From the NCBI RefSeq assembly GCF_003473295.1, contig NZ_QRMP01000001.1, forward strand, positions 310,001-374,000: a stretch of 64,000 nt of DNA. The letters are read 5' to 3'. Positions 22,079 through 31,571 of this stretch are shown piece after piece. The notes beneath the pieces were generated by a model. That model was not told the origin of the DNA. It did not search any database and saw nothing but the letters and a program-made list of their open reading frames with translations. The DNA is from Parabacteroides sp. AM08-6. GTDB taxonomy: Bacteria; Bacteroidota; Bacteroidia; Bacteroidales; Tannerellaceae. The position numbers were made by a program, and so were the translations under genes. The stretch's first letter is position 1. Each line of letters starts with the position of its first letter.

Positions 22079-22732
22079 ATGAGAAAAAGAGTCCTAACAA
22101 TGGCAGTGATAGCTGCTGCTTTTATGTGTTTCGCAGGTGAAGCAAGTGCCCAGAAAACAACTAAATTGTTTAATGGCAAAGACCTTTCCGGTTGGAACTT
22201 TATTGTAGATAAAAACTCCGTTCCGGCCGAGCAAGTTTTTTCTGTAAAAGATGGTGTGATAAACATTACCGGTACTCCGTTCGGTTATATGTACACAAAA
22301 GACAAATACAGTAATTTTAAATTGCATGTGGAATATCGCTGGCCCAATGGTAAAGAAAAGGCAAACAGTGGTATTTTCTTGTTAATAGCTGAACCGAAAA
22401 ACCCCTTCCCCAACGGAATAGAGTGTAATCTAATGTCAGATAATGCAGGAGATTTTGTTCTTTTAGGTGGTTCCGACTTGGCTGAATATCAAGGAAAAGC
22501 GGGAGAACCTCGTCCGGCATTTCCAATTGTTCGAAAAGCCAATCCTGACAGTGAAAAGCCTGCTGGAGAATGGAATGAAGCAAATATATTTGTAAAAGAT
22601 GGCGTCATCACTGTTTATATTAATGGCGTTTATCAAAATACCGGTACTAATAAACAAAAGGAAGGTTATATCGGCCTACAAAGCGAAGGCAAAGAAGTGC
22701 AATTCCGTAATGTAACGATTACCCCGTGGTAA
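22079..22732 (+). CDS. Secreted DUF1080 (3-keto-disaccharide hydrolase-type) protein
   Basis: The 217-residue protein has a clear signal peptide (MRKRVLTMAVIAAAFMCFA, cleaved near GEASAQ) and a single concanavalin-like beta-sandwich of the DUF1080 family, opening with TTKLFNGKDLSGWNFI and closing with EGYIGLQSEGKEVQFRNVTI. Family members include 3-keto-glycoside hydrolases and carbohydrate-binding modules of periplasmic enzymes. Here it stands alone behind ettA (18-bp gap), with no oxidoreductase or SusCD partner nearby, so the substrate is unknown. Confidence 0.85.
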   Translation: MRKRVLTMAVIAAAFMCFAGEASAQKTTKLFNGKDLSGWNFIVDKNSVPAEQVFSVKDGVINITGTPFGYMYTKDKYSNFKLHVEYRWPNGKEKANSGIFLLIAEPKNPFPNGIECNLMSDNAGDFVLLGGSDLAEYQGKAGEPRPAFPIVRKANPDSEKPAGEWNEANIFVKDGVITVYINGVYQNTGTNKQKEGYIGLQSEGKEVQFRNVTITPW

Positions 22733-22791
22733 TTGAACTGTAACGAGTTATACATAAATTGATTAAAAAGACATCATAAAGCCTATTTGTA

Positions 22792-22827
22792 ATTGTCGCA
22801 GGTCTAGCACCTGCGACAATTTTTTTA
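22792..22827 (+). terminator. Intrinsic terminator (REP-like palindrome)
   Basis: A perfect 12-bp stem (ATTGTCGCAGGT with ACCTGCGACAAT) around a CTAGC loop is followed by seven T. It closes the ettA/DUF1080 unit. The rest of the 352-bp gap 22733-23084 holds an imperfect ATTGTGT/ACACAAT dyad near 22863-22895 and the glyA promoter; no gene was seen. Confidence 0.85.
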
Positions 22828-23017
22828 CTTCCACATTATTAATGCTGATGATGGAATGACAATTGTGTTTCAAATCTTACCGTAGACACAATGCAGATGT
22901 AGCGAAGCCTTTTTCAATTAAAGCAACTTGATACTTTTAAGAGCAACAATCTTATCCAAGTGATAAACATATAACTATATTTCAATACTATTTTATCCCG
23001 TATACAGATTTTTGTCG

Positions 23018-23025
23018 TAAATTTG
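23018..23025 (+). promoter_or_regulatory. Candidate -7 box of glyA
   Basis: TAAATTTG followed by CAAC fits TAnnTTTG and leaves a leader of about 55 nt. The -33 region is only T-rich (TTTT at 22991-22994). Confidence 0.45.
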
Positions 23026-23084
23026 CAACGGCTCTATAAAACAGTAAGAAAAAGGGCTCATTGCAATAACCAATTTTACATGTA

Positions 23085-24365
23085 ATGAAAAGAGACAAAA
23101 TCATTTTCGACATCATTGAAAAGGAACATCAGCGCCAGGCAAAAGGCATCGAACTGATTGCTTCCGAGAACTTTGTAAGCGACCAGGTGATGCAGGCCAT
23201 GGGTAGCTGTCTGACCAACAAATACGCAGAAGGGTATCCCGGCAAGCGTTATTATGGAGGTTGCGAAGTAGTAGACCAGAGCGAAACCATCGCTATCGAA
23301 CGGTTGAAACAAATCTTCAATGCCGAATGGGCAAACGTACAGCCACATTCCGGCGCACAGGCAAACGCATCCGTATTCCTGGCAGTTTTGAACCCGGGTG
23401 ACACCTTTTTAGGTTTAAATCTGGCACATGGTGGGCACCTTTCTCATGGTTCCCCAGTGAACAGCTCAGGTATTTTATATAGAGCAACAGAATATAATGT
23501 TAAAGAAGAGACCGGCCGCGTAGATTACGACCAGATGGAAGAAGTAGCCTTGCGTGAAAAACCGAAATTGATAGTAGGTGGCGGTTCTGCTTATTCACGT
23601 GAATGGGATTATAAGCGTATGCGTGAAATTGCAGATAAGGTAGGTGCTCTATTGATGATTGACATGGCTCATCCTGCCGGTCTGATTGCTGCCGGTTTGC
23701 TGAATAACCCGCTGGAATATGCTCATATCGTAACCTCTACAACGCATAAAACTTTGCGTGGTCCACGCGGGGGTATCATCTTGCTGGGTAAAGATTTCGA
23801 AAATCCTTGGGGCAAAAAAACACCGAAAGGCGAAATTAAGAAAATGTCTCAATTGCTGGATTCTGCCGTATTCCCCGGTATCCAAGGGGGACCGTTGGAA
23901 CATGTGATTGCCGCTAAAGCCGTTGCTTTCGGTGAAGCATTGGATCCGGAATATAAGACTTATCAGACTCAGGTGAAAGCAAATGCGGCTGCTATGGCTC
24001 AGGCTTTTATCGATAAAGGTTATAAAATTATATCTGATGGTACGGACAACCATAGTATGTTGATTGACCTGCGTAAGAAATTCCCTGAACTGACAGGTAA
24101 AGTGGCCGAGAAAGCATTGGTCGCCGCCGATATTACAGTCAATAAAAATATGGTTCCGTTCGACAGCCGTTCCGCATTCCAAACATCCGGTATCCGTGTT
24201 GGAACACCTGCTATTACAACCCGTGGTGCAAAAGAGCCGCTGATGAATGAAATCGTAGAAATGATTGATACTGTTCTGACTGCTCCCGAGTGTGACAAAA
24301 CAATCACTGCTGTTCGCGAAAAGGTAAACAGCATTATGAAAGAATATCCTATTTTTGCATGGTAA
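23085..24365 (+). CDS. glyA: Serine hydroxymethyltransferase
   Basis: The 426-residue pyridoxal-phosphate enzyme interconverts serine and glycine with tetrahydrofolate and feeds one-carbon metabolism. The N-terminus [10 protein letters not shown], the [12 protein letters not shown] substrate loop, [12 protein letters not shown] and the PLP-binding Lys in [14 protein letters not shown] are all present, as is [15 protein letters not shown] near the C-terminus. Length is normal. It is a single gene with terminators on both sides; no glycine riboswitch was found in its leader. Confidence 0.97.
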   Translation: MKRDKIIFDIIEKEHQRQAKGIELIASENFVSDQVMQAMGSCLTNKYAEGYPGKRYYGGCEVVDQSETIAIERLKQIFNAEWANVQPHSGAQANASVFLAVLNPGDTFLGLNLAHGGHLSHGSPVNSSGILYRATEYNVKEETGRVDYDQMEEVALREKPKLIVGGGSAYSREWDYKRMREIADKVGALLMIDMAHPAGLIAAGLLNNPLEYAHIVTSTTHKTLRGPRGGIILLGKDFENPWGKKTPKGEIKKMSQLLDSAVFPGIQGGPLEHVIAAKAVAFGEALDPEYKTYQTQVKANAAAMAQAFIDKGYKIISDGTDNHSMLIDLRKKFPELTGKVAEKALVAADITVNKNMVPFDSRSAFQTSGIRVGTPAITTRGAKEPLMNEIVEMIDTVLTAPECDKTITAVREKVNSIMKEYPIFAW

Positions 24366-24372
24366 TTATAGA

Positions 24373-24410
24373 GGGCGACCTGCATGGTCGCCCCTACTCT
24401 TCTCTTTTTT
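24373..24410 (+). terminator. Terminator of glyA (GGGCGACC palindrome)
   Basis: GGGCGACC (24373-24380), loop TGCAT, GGTCGCCC (24386-24393), then a pyrimidine-rich tail ending in TTTTTT. The GC-rich palindrome followed by CTAC resembles dispersed REP-type repeats, so it may be both a repeat copy and a terminator. Confidence 0.75.
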
Positions 24411-24494
24411 CAACCGGGGAATTACCGGACAGACAACCTTATAAAGGTTACATAAACGACAAAACAAAATTCACAATTAAAATTTATCTAAAGC

Positions 24495-26843
24495 ATGATG
24501 AAGCTCATTTCCATGTGTGCCGGCGCAGCACTTTGTATTCTAGCGTCATGTAGCGAAAAGCCAATAAAAGAGATGTCATACAACCGGGGCATCAACGTAA
24601 TTCCTACGCCCGTAAGTCTTGTCCAGAATGAAGGAAGTTTCAAACTAAATAAAAATACAGTTCTTTCCACATCCACACCGGAAGCAAAAACGGTTGGCGA
24701 ATATTTTGCAGCCAAAATGAACCAAGCTACCGGTTATCAGATTACGGTAAGCGACCAAGCAGCTTCCAACAATATCGCCCTTGTTCTTGACAACGAGTTG
24801 GATATAAATAATGAAGGTTACACATTGGATGTTACGACAAAAGGTGTTACCATTCAAGCTAAAACACCTCAAGGTTTATTCTACGGTATGCAAACTTTTA
24901 TGCAACTGCTTCCGGCTGAAATCGAAAGTCCGGTTATCGTAAACGGCATTGCCTGGACAGCTCCATGTGTAACGGTCAAGGACGAACCGCGTTTCGGATA
25001 CCGGGGTATCATGCTTGACCCATGTCGCCATTTCATTCCGGTAGAAAATATAAAAAAGCAATTGGATGTATTGGCCATGTTCAAAATCAATCGGATGCAC
25101 TGGCATCTGACGGATGACCAAGGCTGGCGTATCGAAATCAAGAAATATCCGAAACTAACGGAAATCGGAAGTAAACGTATTGACGGAGAAGGCACTGAAT
25201 ATGGTGGTTTCTATACACAGGAACAGATAAAAGATATCGTAAAATATGCTGCCGACCGCTTTATAACAGTTATACCCGAAATCGAATTGCCGGGACACGA
25301 GATGGCTGCCATTGCCGCTTATCCCGAACTTTCGTGCAAAGGCGAACAAGGAACTCCCCGTATCATCTGGGGCGTGGAGGACATTGTTATGTGTGCCGGT
25401 AAAGAAGAAACATTCAAATTTCTAGAAGATGTTATTGATGAAGTAGCTCCTTTATTTCCAAGCGAATATTTCCATATAGGAGGCGACGAATGCCCGAAAA
25501 TCAGTTGGAAAGAATGCCCTCTCTGCCAAAAACGTATCAAGGAAGAAGGTCTGAAAGGAGACAACAACCATTCAGCCGAAGAAAAATTACAGAGTTATTT
25601 TGTTCAGCGTATGGAAAAGTATCTGGCAGAAAAACACGGTAAGAAGATTATCGGATGGGATGAAATTTTGGAAGGCGGTCTCGCTCCTACCGCAACTGTC
25701 ATGTCATGGCGTGGAGAAACTGGTGGTATCGCTGCTGCAAATATGAACCATGATGTGATAATGACTCCGAGTGGAAACGGAATGTACCTGGATACGTATC
25801 AAAGCGATTACCGTAACGAACCGGTTTCTATCGGCGGTTATACGACTCTGGAAAAGGTTTACAATTATAACCCGATTCCTGACACATTAGTTGCATCCGG
25901 TAAAGATAAATTCATTACGGGAGTACAATGTAACATCTGGTCCGAATATATGTATAACACGGATATTATGGAATACCGTATCTATCCACGTATTCTAGCT
26001 TTGGCCGAAATCGGATGGTCGCAGTTGAACCGAAAAGATTATAAGGACTTCGAACGCCGGCTGGATAATGCACTGGTTCGTTTGGACGAGCACAATATCA
26101 ACTATCATATCCCGCAACCGGAGCAGCCTGACGGTTCATGTAATTTCGTTGCCTTCACCGACAAAGCTGTTCTCGAATTTAAAACTGTCCGACCTATTAA
26201 AATGGTATATACGACAGATGGAACAGAACCGACCCCGGAATCTACGATTTACACAACTCCTATTGAATTTACAAAATCCGGTGTATTGAAAATAGCATCG
26301 GTACTACCTTCCGGAAAAATGAGCAAAATACGTTCCATAACTGTTGAAAAGCAATCTTTAGCTCCTGCAAAGGAAGTGGCAAACACGACTCCGGGGCTGG
26401 AAATGCAGGTAACAGACGGGATGTTCCTGAACAGCTCCAAGCTGGCTGAGGTAAAAGATTGGAAAAAATCAGTCATCAAAGATTTGCGCGAAATCAGTTC
26501 TGTGGTAAAAACAAGCGAATCGATGCGTGGTGTTAATCAATATGCAGCTGTTGCAACCGGTTATGTAAATATTCCGGAAGACGGAGTATATTATATCTCT
26601 TCCAACAACGAAGAAGTCTGGATTGACGGCAAGCTGTTAATTAATAATAGTGGCGAAGTAAAACGTTTCCCGCGTACGGATACCTCCGTTGCATTATCTA
26701 AAGGTCTGCACGAAATCAAAGTAGTATTCTTGGGACATATCATCGGCGGCTGGCCTTCCAACTGGAATGACGGCAACGTAAAGTTGCGTAAAGCAGATGC
26801 TTCCGGATTCACTAAAATTACTCCGGAAATGTTGTCACATTAA
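24495..26843 (+). CDS. Beta-N-acetylhexosaminidase, GH20 lipoprotein
   Basis: The 782-residue lipoprotein (lipobox LASC, Cys19) has an N-terminal GH20b domain (about 30-160), the GH20 TIM barrel with the catalytic pair Asp331-Glu332 in HIGGDECPKISW and the substrate-binding HWHLTDDQGWR, a chitobiase-type C-terminal beta domain (about 545-620) and a final PA14-like module (GYVNIPEDGVYYISSNNEE, VWIDGKLL). It removes terminal GlcNAc or GalNAc from glycans by substrate-assisted catalysis and probably sits on the outer membrane or in the periplasm. It is not embedded in a SusCD polysaccharide locus here. Host mucin or N-glycan turnover is the usual role in this group. Confidence 0.94.
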   Translation: MMKLISMCAGAALCILASCSEKPIKEMSYNRGINVIPTPVSLVQNEGSFKLNKNTVLSTSTPEAKTVGEYFAAKMNQATGYQITVSDQAASNNIALVLDNELDINNEGYTLDVTTKGVTIQAKTPQGLFYGMQTFMQLLPAEIESPVIVNGIAWTAPCVTVKDEPRFGYRGIMLDPCRHFIPVENIKKQLDVLAMFKINRMHWHLTDDQGWRIEIKKYPKLTEIGSKRIDGEGTEYGGFYTQEQIKDIVKYAADRFITVIPEIELPGHEMAAIAAYPELSCKGEQGTPRIIWGVEDIVMCAGKEETFKFLEDVIDEVAPLFPSEYFHIGGDECPKISWKECPLCQKRIKEEGLKGDNNHSAEEKLQSYFVQRMEKYLAEKHGKKIIGWDEILEGGLAPTATVMSWRGETGGIAAANMNHDVIMTPSGNGMYLDTYQSDYRNEPVSIGGYTTLEKVYNYNPIPDTLVASGKDKFITGVQCNIWSEYMYNTDIMEYRIYPRILALAEIGWSQLNRKDYKDFERRLDNALVRLDEHNINYHIPQPEQPDGSCNFVAFTDKAVLEFKTVRPIKMVYTTDGTEPTPESTIYTTPIEFTKSGVLKIASVLPSGKMSKIRSITVEKQSLAPAKEVANTTPGLEMQVTDGMFLNSSKLAEVKDWKKSVIKDLREISSVVKTSESMRGVNQYAAVATGYVNIPEDGVYYISSNNEEVWIDGKLLINNSGEVKRFPRTDTSVALSKGLHEIKVVFLGHIIGGWPSNWNDGNVKLRKADASGFTKITPEMLSH

Positions 26844-26868
26844 CCGAAAATCAACGATACATACTTTT

Positions 26869-26935
26869 ATGCCTTCATTTATAAGCTTGTTGTCTTGTAT
26901 GATAAACACTTATAGATGAAGGCATTTTATTTAAA
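26869..26935 (+). terminator. Stem-loop between convergent hexosaminidase and hydrogenase operons
   Basis: ATGCCTTCATTTATAAG (26869-26885) pairs, with mismatches, with CTTATAGATGAAGGCAT (26909-26925), followed by TTTATTTAAAACTTTT. The loop is long (about 23 nt). It fits a terminator for the + strand gene; for the opposite direction the T-run is poor. Confidence 0.65.
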
Positions 26936-26972
26936 ACTTTTGTCGATATTCAATTTATATTATCAGAAAATT

Positions 26973-27461
26973 CTATTCAGCTTGTATATAATATTCTGCT
27001 AAAATATCCCGGACTTTTTCCGGTGTCAGCCGACCATAAACTTTTCCACCGATAGTAACAACCGGAGCCAACCCACAAGCTCCGACACAACGAAGACAAT
27101 CCAATGAAAACAAACCATCTGAAGTTGTTTCTCCTACTTTTATTTCCAATTGCCGCTGAAACTCATCCAAAACTTTTTCTGCACCACGGACATAACAAGC
27201 GGTTCCCAAACATACCGATATAGGATATTTCCCTTTTGGTGTCATCGAGAAAAATGAATAAAAAGTAACAACTCCGTACACCCTTGAAACAGGGATATGC
27301 AAATTGGCCGCTATTATTTCCTGTACTTCGCGTGGAAGATAACCGAATATGCCTTGAGCTGCATGCAAAATATTGATTAGTTCTCCCGCATCATTGTTAT
27401 GTTCGGCACAAATAGCCTGCAATTCTTCAATTTTTATCTGGGGTAAATGTATCTTTTCCAT
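26973..27461 (-). CDS. hndA: NADH/NADP-linked hydrogenase subunit A (NuoE-like [2Fe-2S] protein)
   Basis: The 162-residue protein is a NuoE/HndA-type thioredoxin-fold ferredoxin. Helical N-terminus with ILHAAQGIFGYLPREVQEII, then the four cluster cysteines in CLGTACYVRG and CLRCVGACGLAPVV. It carries a [2Fe-2S] cluster and passes electrons between the NuoF-like flavin subunit and the hydrogenase. It is the last gene of the four-gene hydrogenase operon, 3 bp after hndD. No nuo membrane genes are nearby, so this is not complex I. Confidence 0.9.
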   Translation of the reverse strand: MEKIHLPQIKIEELQAICAEHNNDAGELINILHAAQGIFGYLPREVQEIIAANLHIPVSRVYGVVTFYSFFSMTPKGKYPISVCLGTACYVRGAEKVLDEFQRQLEIKVGETTSDGLFSLDCLRCVGACGLAPVVTIGGKVYGRLTPEKVRDILAEYYIQAE

Positions 27462-27464
27462 AAC

Positions 27465-29255
27465 TTATTCGTCTTTACTGGTTTGCATGTATATACTGAC
27501 AACCTCTTTACGATCAAAATAATGAGTATGCAATAATTGATGGGCTCGTGGACCGCAAGGTTCACCCAAATAATCAGCATAAAGAGCCTGTATATACGGA
27601 TTTTCATGACTTTTACGAAGTGGCTTCTTTGTATCTTCCTGATATAAAGAAGCTGCTCGTTTACGCAACACCTCCATTCGTCCACCATGGAACGGTTGGC
27701 CTCCTCCTCCAATACAACCACCCGGACAAGCCATCACTTCGATAGCATGGTAGGGAGAAGTTCCGTTTTTTACCTCTTCAATTAGTTTTCGAGCATTTCC
27801 CAATCCGTGGGCTATACCGATTTTAACGGGGATACCATTAAAATCAATTGTTGCGCTCCGGATACCTTGCAATCCCCGAAGCTCTTCTATATCAACATTT
27901 TCAAGAACTTTTCCGGTATAAAGCTCATAAGCCGTGCGGCAAGCAGCTTCAATCACCCCTCCTGTAGTACCGAATATCACACCGGCACCGGTAGATTCTC
28001 CTAACGGATGGTCAAAATCGCTATCCGGTAATTCCATGAAATTTATATTCGCATATCTGATTAACCGGGCCAATTCGCGGGTATAAATGGAAATATCGAC
28101 ATCCGGATTTCCATCTACAGCAAATTCAGGGCGACTCGCCTCATATTTTTTTGCCAGACATGGCATAATGGATACCACGACGATTTTACATCTATCCACC
28201 CCCAATTTTTCTGCAAAATAATTTTTTGCTATAGCACCAAACATTTGCTGAGGACTCTTTGCAGTAGAAAGATTATTCAATAATTCAGGGAAATGTTGTT
28301 CAACAAAGCTAACCCATCCCGGACAACAACTGGTCATCAATGGGATTTTCACCTCTTTATCGCCATTTAGGTATTGACTCAAACGTTGCAGAAGCTCCGT
28401 ACCTTCTTCCATGATTGTAAGATCCGCAGCGAAATCCGTATCGAAAACATAATCAAATCCTAACTGACGAAGAGCGGAAACCATTTTACCTGTCACCAAA
28501 GTCCCCGGTTCACACCCGAAATCACGTCCCAAGGCCGTACGTACAGCCGGAGCTGTTTGAGCAATAACAATCTTATCCGGATTTGCCAAAGCATCCAGTA
28601 CAGGTTGTTGAGTATTCCGTCCGCTTAATGCGTTCACCGGGCAAACCGAAACACACTGACCGCAATATGAACAAGTACTTCCTGCAATATCACGTTCGAA
28701 TGCAGTGGACACCGCGGCATTAAAACCACGATTAACAGCAGTTAATGCGCCTACCGTCTGAATGCTGTTGCACATAGTCTCACAACGACGACACATAATA
28801 CATTTGTTCATATTTCGTACAATAGAGGGAGAACGGTCTATTTCAAAGGTAGACATCTCTCCTTTATAGCGTATCTCACGAATACCTAAATCATGAGCTA
28901 TTTTCTGCAATTCACAATAGCCGTTGCTACTACAAGTCAGACATTCAGCCGGATGGTTGGACAAAATTAATTCCATCACGGTCTTACGGGCATTCATCAC
29001 ACGAGGACTATGTGTCTGTACAACCATTCCCTCTGTACATTCTGTTTTACAAGAAGGAGCCAGATTCCGACGTCCCTCTATTTCCACTACGCAAATACGG
29101 CAAGCACCCGGATTATTCTCATAATGCAAATCTTCCAGTTTCATATAACAAAGGGTCGGAATGCGTATTCCCATACCGGCGGCGGCATCCAGTATCGTCG
29201 TTCCTTTTGGAACTTCTACCGGTCTTCTATCTATAATAAGTTTTACTGTTTCCAT
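27465..29255 (-). CDS. hndD: [FeFe]-hydrogenase catalytic subunit
   Basis: Start taken at ATG 29255 (METVKLIIDRRPVEVPKG) because it begins the N-terminal [2Fe-2S] domain exactly and leaves a 19-bp gap; a start at 29297 would overlap hndC. The 596-residue protein has a plant-type [2Fe-2S] domain, a His-Cys [4Fe-4S] motif (HPAECLTCSSNGYCELQ), two [4Fe-4S] ferredoxin motifs (CIMCRRCETMC, CSYCGQCVSVCP) and the H-cluster signatures TSCCPGWVSF (L1), MPCLAKKYEASR (L2) and MACPGGCIGGGGQP (L3), all complete. It produces or oxidises H2 in the cytoplasm, and with its partners is the electron-bifurcating HydABC/HndABCD type. Maturases HydE, HydF and HydG are not in the window. Confidence 0.96.
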   Translation of the reverse strand: METVKLIIDRRPVEVPKGTTILDAAAGMGIRIPTLCYMKLEDLHYENNPGACRICVVEIEGRRNLAPSCKTECTEGMVVQTHSPRVMNARKTVMELILSNHPAECLTCSSNGYCELQKIAHDLGIREIRYKGEMSTFEIDRSPSIVRNMNKCIMCRRCETMCNSIQTVGALTAVNRGFNAAVSTAFERDIAGSTCSYCGQCVSVCPVNALSGRNTQQPVLDALANPDKIVIAQTAPAVRTALGRDFGCEPGTLVTGKMVSALRQLGFDYVFDTDFAADLTIMEEGTELLQRLSQYLNGDKEVKIPLMTSCCPGWVSFVEQHFPELLNNLSTAKSPQQMFGAIAKNYFAEKLGVDRCKIVVVSIMPCLAKKYEASRPEFAVDGNPDVDISIYTRELARLIRYANINFMELPDSDFDHPLGESTGAGVIFGTTGGVIEAACRTAYELYTGKVLENVDIEELRGLQGIRSATIDFNGIPVKIGIAHGLGNARKLIEEVKNGTSPYHAIEVMACPGGCIGGGGQPFHGGRMEVLRKRAASLYQEDTKKPLRKSHENPYIQALYADYLGEPCGPRAHQLLHTHYFDRKEVVSIYMQTSKDE

Positions 29256-29274
29256 AATTTTTATTAGGCAATTG

Positions 29275-31068
29275 TTAACGTACGTAAACCGCATCAAATT
29301 TACATCTCTCTATACAAGAACCGCAACGTATGCATCTTTGTAAATCAATCACATGAGGAACCTTACGTTCACCTGTTATAGCATTTACCGGACAAGCACG
29401 AGCACACGCTGTACAACCTTTACATTTTTCCGGATTAATATAGTATTGAGTCAACTCACGGCACTGGTGCGACGGACAACGTTTTTCCTCCACATGAGCC
29501 AGATACTCATCATAGAAATTATCCATAGTCGATAAAACAGGATTAGGAGATGTCTGCCCTAATCCGCATAATGCCGTATCTTTGATTACTTTAGCCAGAT
29601 TACGCAAACTATCCAAATCGCCCAGTATACCATTGCCTGAAGTGATTTTCTGCAATATTTCATGCAGCCGTTTATTTCCGATACGACAAGGGGCGCATTT
29701 GCCACACGATTCTTCTACCGTAAAATCCAGATAAAACTTAGCCATAGCGACCATACAATCATCTTCATCCATGACAATCATGCCTCCGGAGCCCATCATA
29801 GAACCTGCAGCCAACAAATTGTCATAATCAATCGGTAAATCCAGATGTTTTTCAGTCAGGCAACCTCCGGAAGGACCTCCGGTCTGAACCGCTTTAAACT
29901 TCTTGCCATCTTTGATTCCCCCACCGATATCAAAAATAACTTCACGTAAAGTTGTCCCCATTGGCACTTCTATCAGTCCTACGTTATTTACTTTTCCGGC
30001 CAGTGCGAAGACTTTTGTCCCTTTACTCTTTTCCGTACCTATACTGCTAAACCACTTAGCACCTTTTAATAAGATAACCGGAACATTAGCATACGTTTCC
30101 ACATTATTGACATTGGTCGGGCAACCTTTATAACCGCATTCGCTTGGAAAAGGAGGTTTTACCGTTGCTTCTCCTCTTAAACCTTCCATGCTGTGTATCA
30201 AAGCGGTCTCTTCACCACAAACGAAAGCACCGGCTCCATAACGTATCTCAATGTCAAACGAAAAATTCGTTCCAAATATATTTTCTCCCAGCAAACCATA
30301 CTCTTTTGCCTGTCGGATAGCTATTTTCAGACGCTCGACAGCCAAGGGATATTCGGCACGGATATAAACAAGACCTTTACTTGCTCCTGTGCAATAACCA
30401 TTTATAGCCATCGCCTCTACAACGGAATGAGGGTCACCCTCCAGTATGGAACGGTCCATAAAGGCGCCCGGATCTCCTTCATCGGCATTGCATACTACAT
30501 ATTTCTGAGAAGCTTGTACCTTACGGGTAATCTGCCATTTCAGCCCGGTTGGAAATCCTCCTCCTCCACGCCCTCGTAAACCGGACTCCAGAATCTCTTT
30601 AATCACTGATTCCGGAGTCATTTCGGTTAGGGCTTTACCCAAAGCCGTATATCCGTCACGGGCAATGTATTCGTCTATATTTTCAGGATTGATAAAACCA
30701 CAGTTGCGTAAAGCGATACGAAGTTGTTTTTTATAAAAATCGATATGTTTCGAATCTGGAACTTGTTCGTTTGTTTTTGGATTTACATAAAGTAAACGCT
30801 CCACTTTACGTCCTTTGATAAGATGTTCCTTTACTATATCATCTGCATCCGATGGCTTCACTTGTACATAGAAAGTATTGTCCGGTATTATCTTGACAAC
30901 CGGTCCTTTTTCACAAAAGCCGAAACAACCGGTCCGGATAACCTGAACTGTTTCCTGCAATCCGTGCTTCGTGACAGCTTTTTTCAAGTTTTGAAGAATC
31001 TCTTCACTTTGTGATGCACGGCAACCGGTACCGCCGCACACCAATATATAACTGCTATATTGTACCAT
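29275..31068 (-). CDS. hndC: NAD(P)H-oxidising flavin subunit of the hydrogenase (NuoF-like)
   Basis: The 597-residue protein begins with a [2Fe-2S] thioredoxin-like domain (ILVCGGTGCRAS), followed by the NuoF core with the FMN/NAD site GLRGRGGGGFPTGLKW and VCNADEGDPGAFMDR, the SLBB region, the NuoF [4Fe-4S] motif CGKCAPCRIG and a C-terminal pair of [4Fe-4S] motifs (CKGCTACARACP, CIRCGSCIERC). It is the bifurcation-type subunit that exchanges electrons with NAD(P)H. It follows hndB by 24 bp. Length and domain order are those of HndC/HydB. Confidence 0.94.
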   Translation of the reverse strand: MVQYSSYILVCGGTGCRASQSEEILQNLKKAVTKHGLQETVQVIRTGCFGFCEKGPVVKIIPDNTFYVQVKPSDADDIVKEHLIKGRKVERLLYVNPKTNEQVPDSKHIDFYKKQLRIALRNCGFINPENIDEYIARDGYTALGKALTEMTPESVIKEILESGLRGRGGGGFPTGLKWQITRKVQASQKYVVCNADEGDPGAFMDRSILEGDPHSVVEAMAINGYCTGASKGLVYIRAEYPLAVERLKIAIRQAKEYGLLGENIFGTNFSFDIEIRYGAGAFVCGEETALIHSMEGLRGEATVKPPFPSECGYKGCPTNVNNVETYANVPVILLKGAKWFSSIGTEKSKGTKVFALAGKVNNVGLIEVPMGTTLREVIFDIGGGIKDGKKFKAVQTGGPSGGCLTEKHLDLPIDYDNLLAAGSMMGSGGMIVMDEDDCMVAMAKFYLDFTVEESCGKCAPCRIGNKRLHEILQKITSGNGILGDLDSLRNLAKVIKDTALCGLGQTSPNPVLSTMDNFYDEYLAHVEEKRCPSHQCRELTQYYINPEKCKGCTACARACPVNAITGERKVPHVIDLQRCIRCGSCIERCKFDAVYVR

Positions 31069-31092
31069 TATATAAATATTAGAAAAAGGTTA

Positions 31093-31491
31093 TTAGTCTG
31101 TTTTTATCGCAGTATAGGTTACAGGAATAATTCCGTCAACCAAAATACCTTGTTGGATATATTTATTGATAATCTCATCCACTCTTTCTCTTTTCACATG
31201 GCCAAAAACGATTGGCTCTTTTCCCGGGACTGTCACTTCCACAGTAGGTTCCGCATAACAAAGCCCCATACACCCAGTTTGTGTCACTAATGCATCTACT
31301 CGTTCCCGCTCCAACGCTTTAATAAAGTAGCTCATGATTTCCTTTGCACCGGCAGCAATGCCACAGGTTGCCATAGAAACTTTAATTTGTACAATCTGCT
31401 CAGGATGATTACTTTTTTCACGGATATCTAAGGTTGAGCGTAAAGATTCACGCATTTTCCGCAAATCATCCAATGTTTTCACTTTGTTCAT
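31093..31491 (-). CDS. hndB: Hydrogenase accessory [2Fe-2S] protein
   Basis: The 132-residue protein has a short helical N-terminus (LDDLRKMRESLRSTLDIREK) and a thioredoxin-like [2Fe-2S] fold with cysteines in MATCGIAAGAKEIM and TGCMGLCYAEPTVEV. It matches the small HndB/ferredoxin subunits of NADP-reducing hydrogenases. It is the first gene of the operon, ahead of hndC, so the order here is B-C-D-A rather than the A-B-C-D known from Desulfovibrio. Confidence 0.88.
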   Translation of the reverse strand: MNKVKTLDDLRKMRESLRSTLDIREKSNHPEQIVQIKVSMATCGIAAGAKEIMSYFIKALERERVDALVTQTGCMGLCYAEPTVEVTVPGKEPIVFGHVKRERVDEIINKYIQQGILVDGIIPVTYTAIKTD

Positions 31492-31513
31492 GGCTTGACG
31501 ATTTTGAGAGTTA

Positions 31514-31540
31514 ATTCTCTAAGAGAATGCCACAAACATA
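31514..31540 (-). promoter_or_regulatory. Hydrogenase operon promoter with operator-like palindrome
   Basis: On the minus strand TATGTTTG (31533-31540) fits the -7 consensus. Directly downstream, over the expected transcription start, lies a perfect dyad ATTCTCT-A-AGAGAAT (31514-31528). The nearest -33-like TTTG (31556-31559) is spaced only 15 bp away. A repressor site at this place is plausible but unnamed; it does not resemble Rex or Fur boxes. Confidence 0.5.
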
Positions 31541-31571
31541 CGATATTTTATTAAACAAACATCTCTTTTTT

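Noticed and set aside
22828..23084. Glycine riboswitch or tRNA ahead of glyA
   Set aside because: No paired glycine aptamer motifs and no T-loop or CCA-ended clover leaf could be found; no tRNA was recognised anywhere in the window.
26973..31491. Partial NADH dehydrogenase (complex I) operon
   Set aside because: NuoE- and NuoF-like genes flank an [FeFe]-hydrogenase with complete H-cluster motifs, and no membrane subunit is present.
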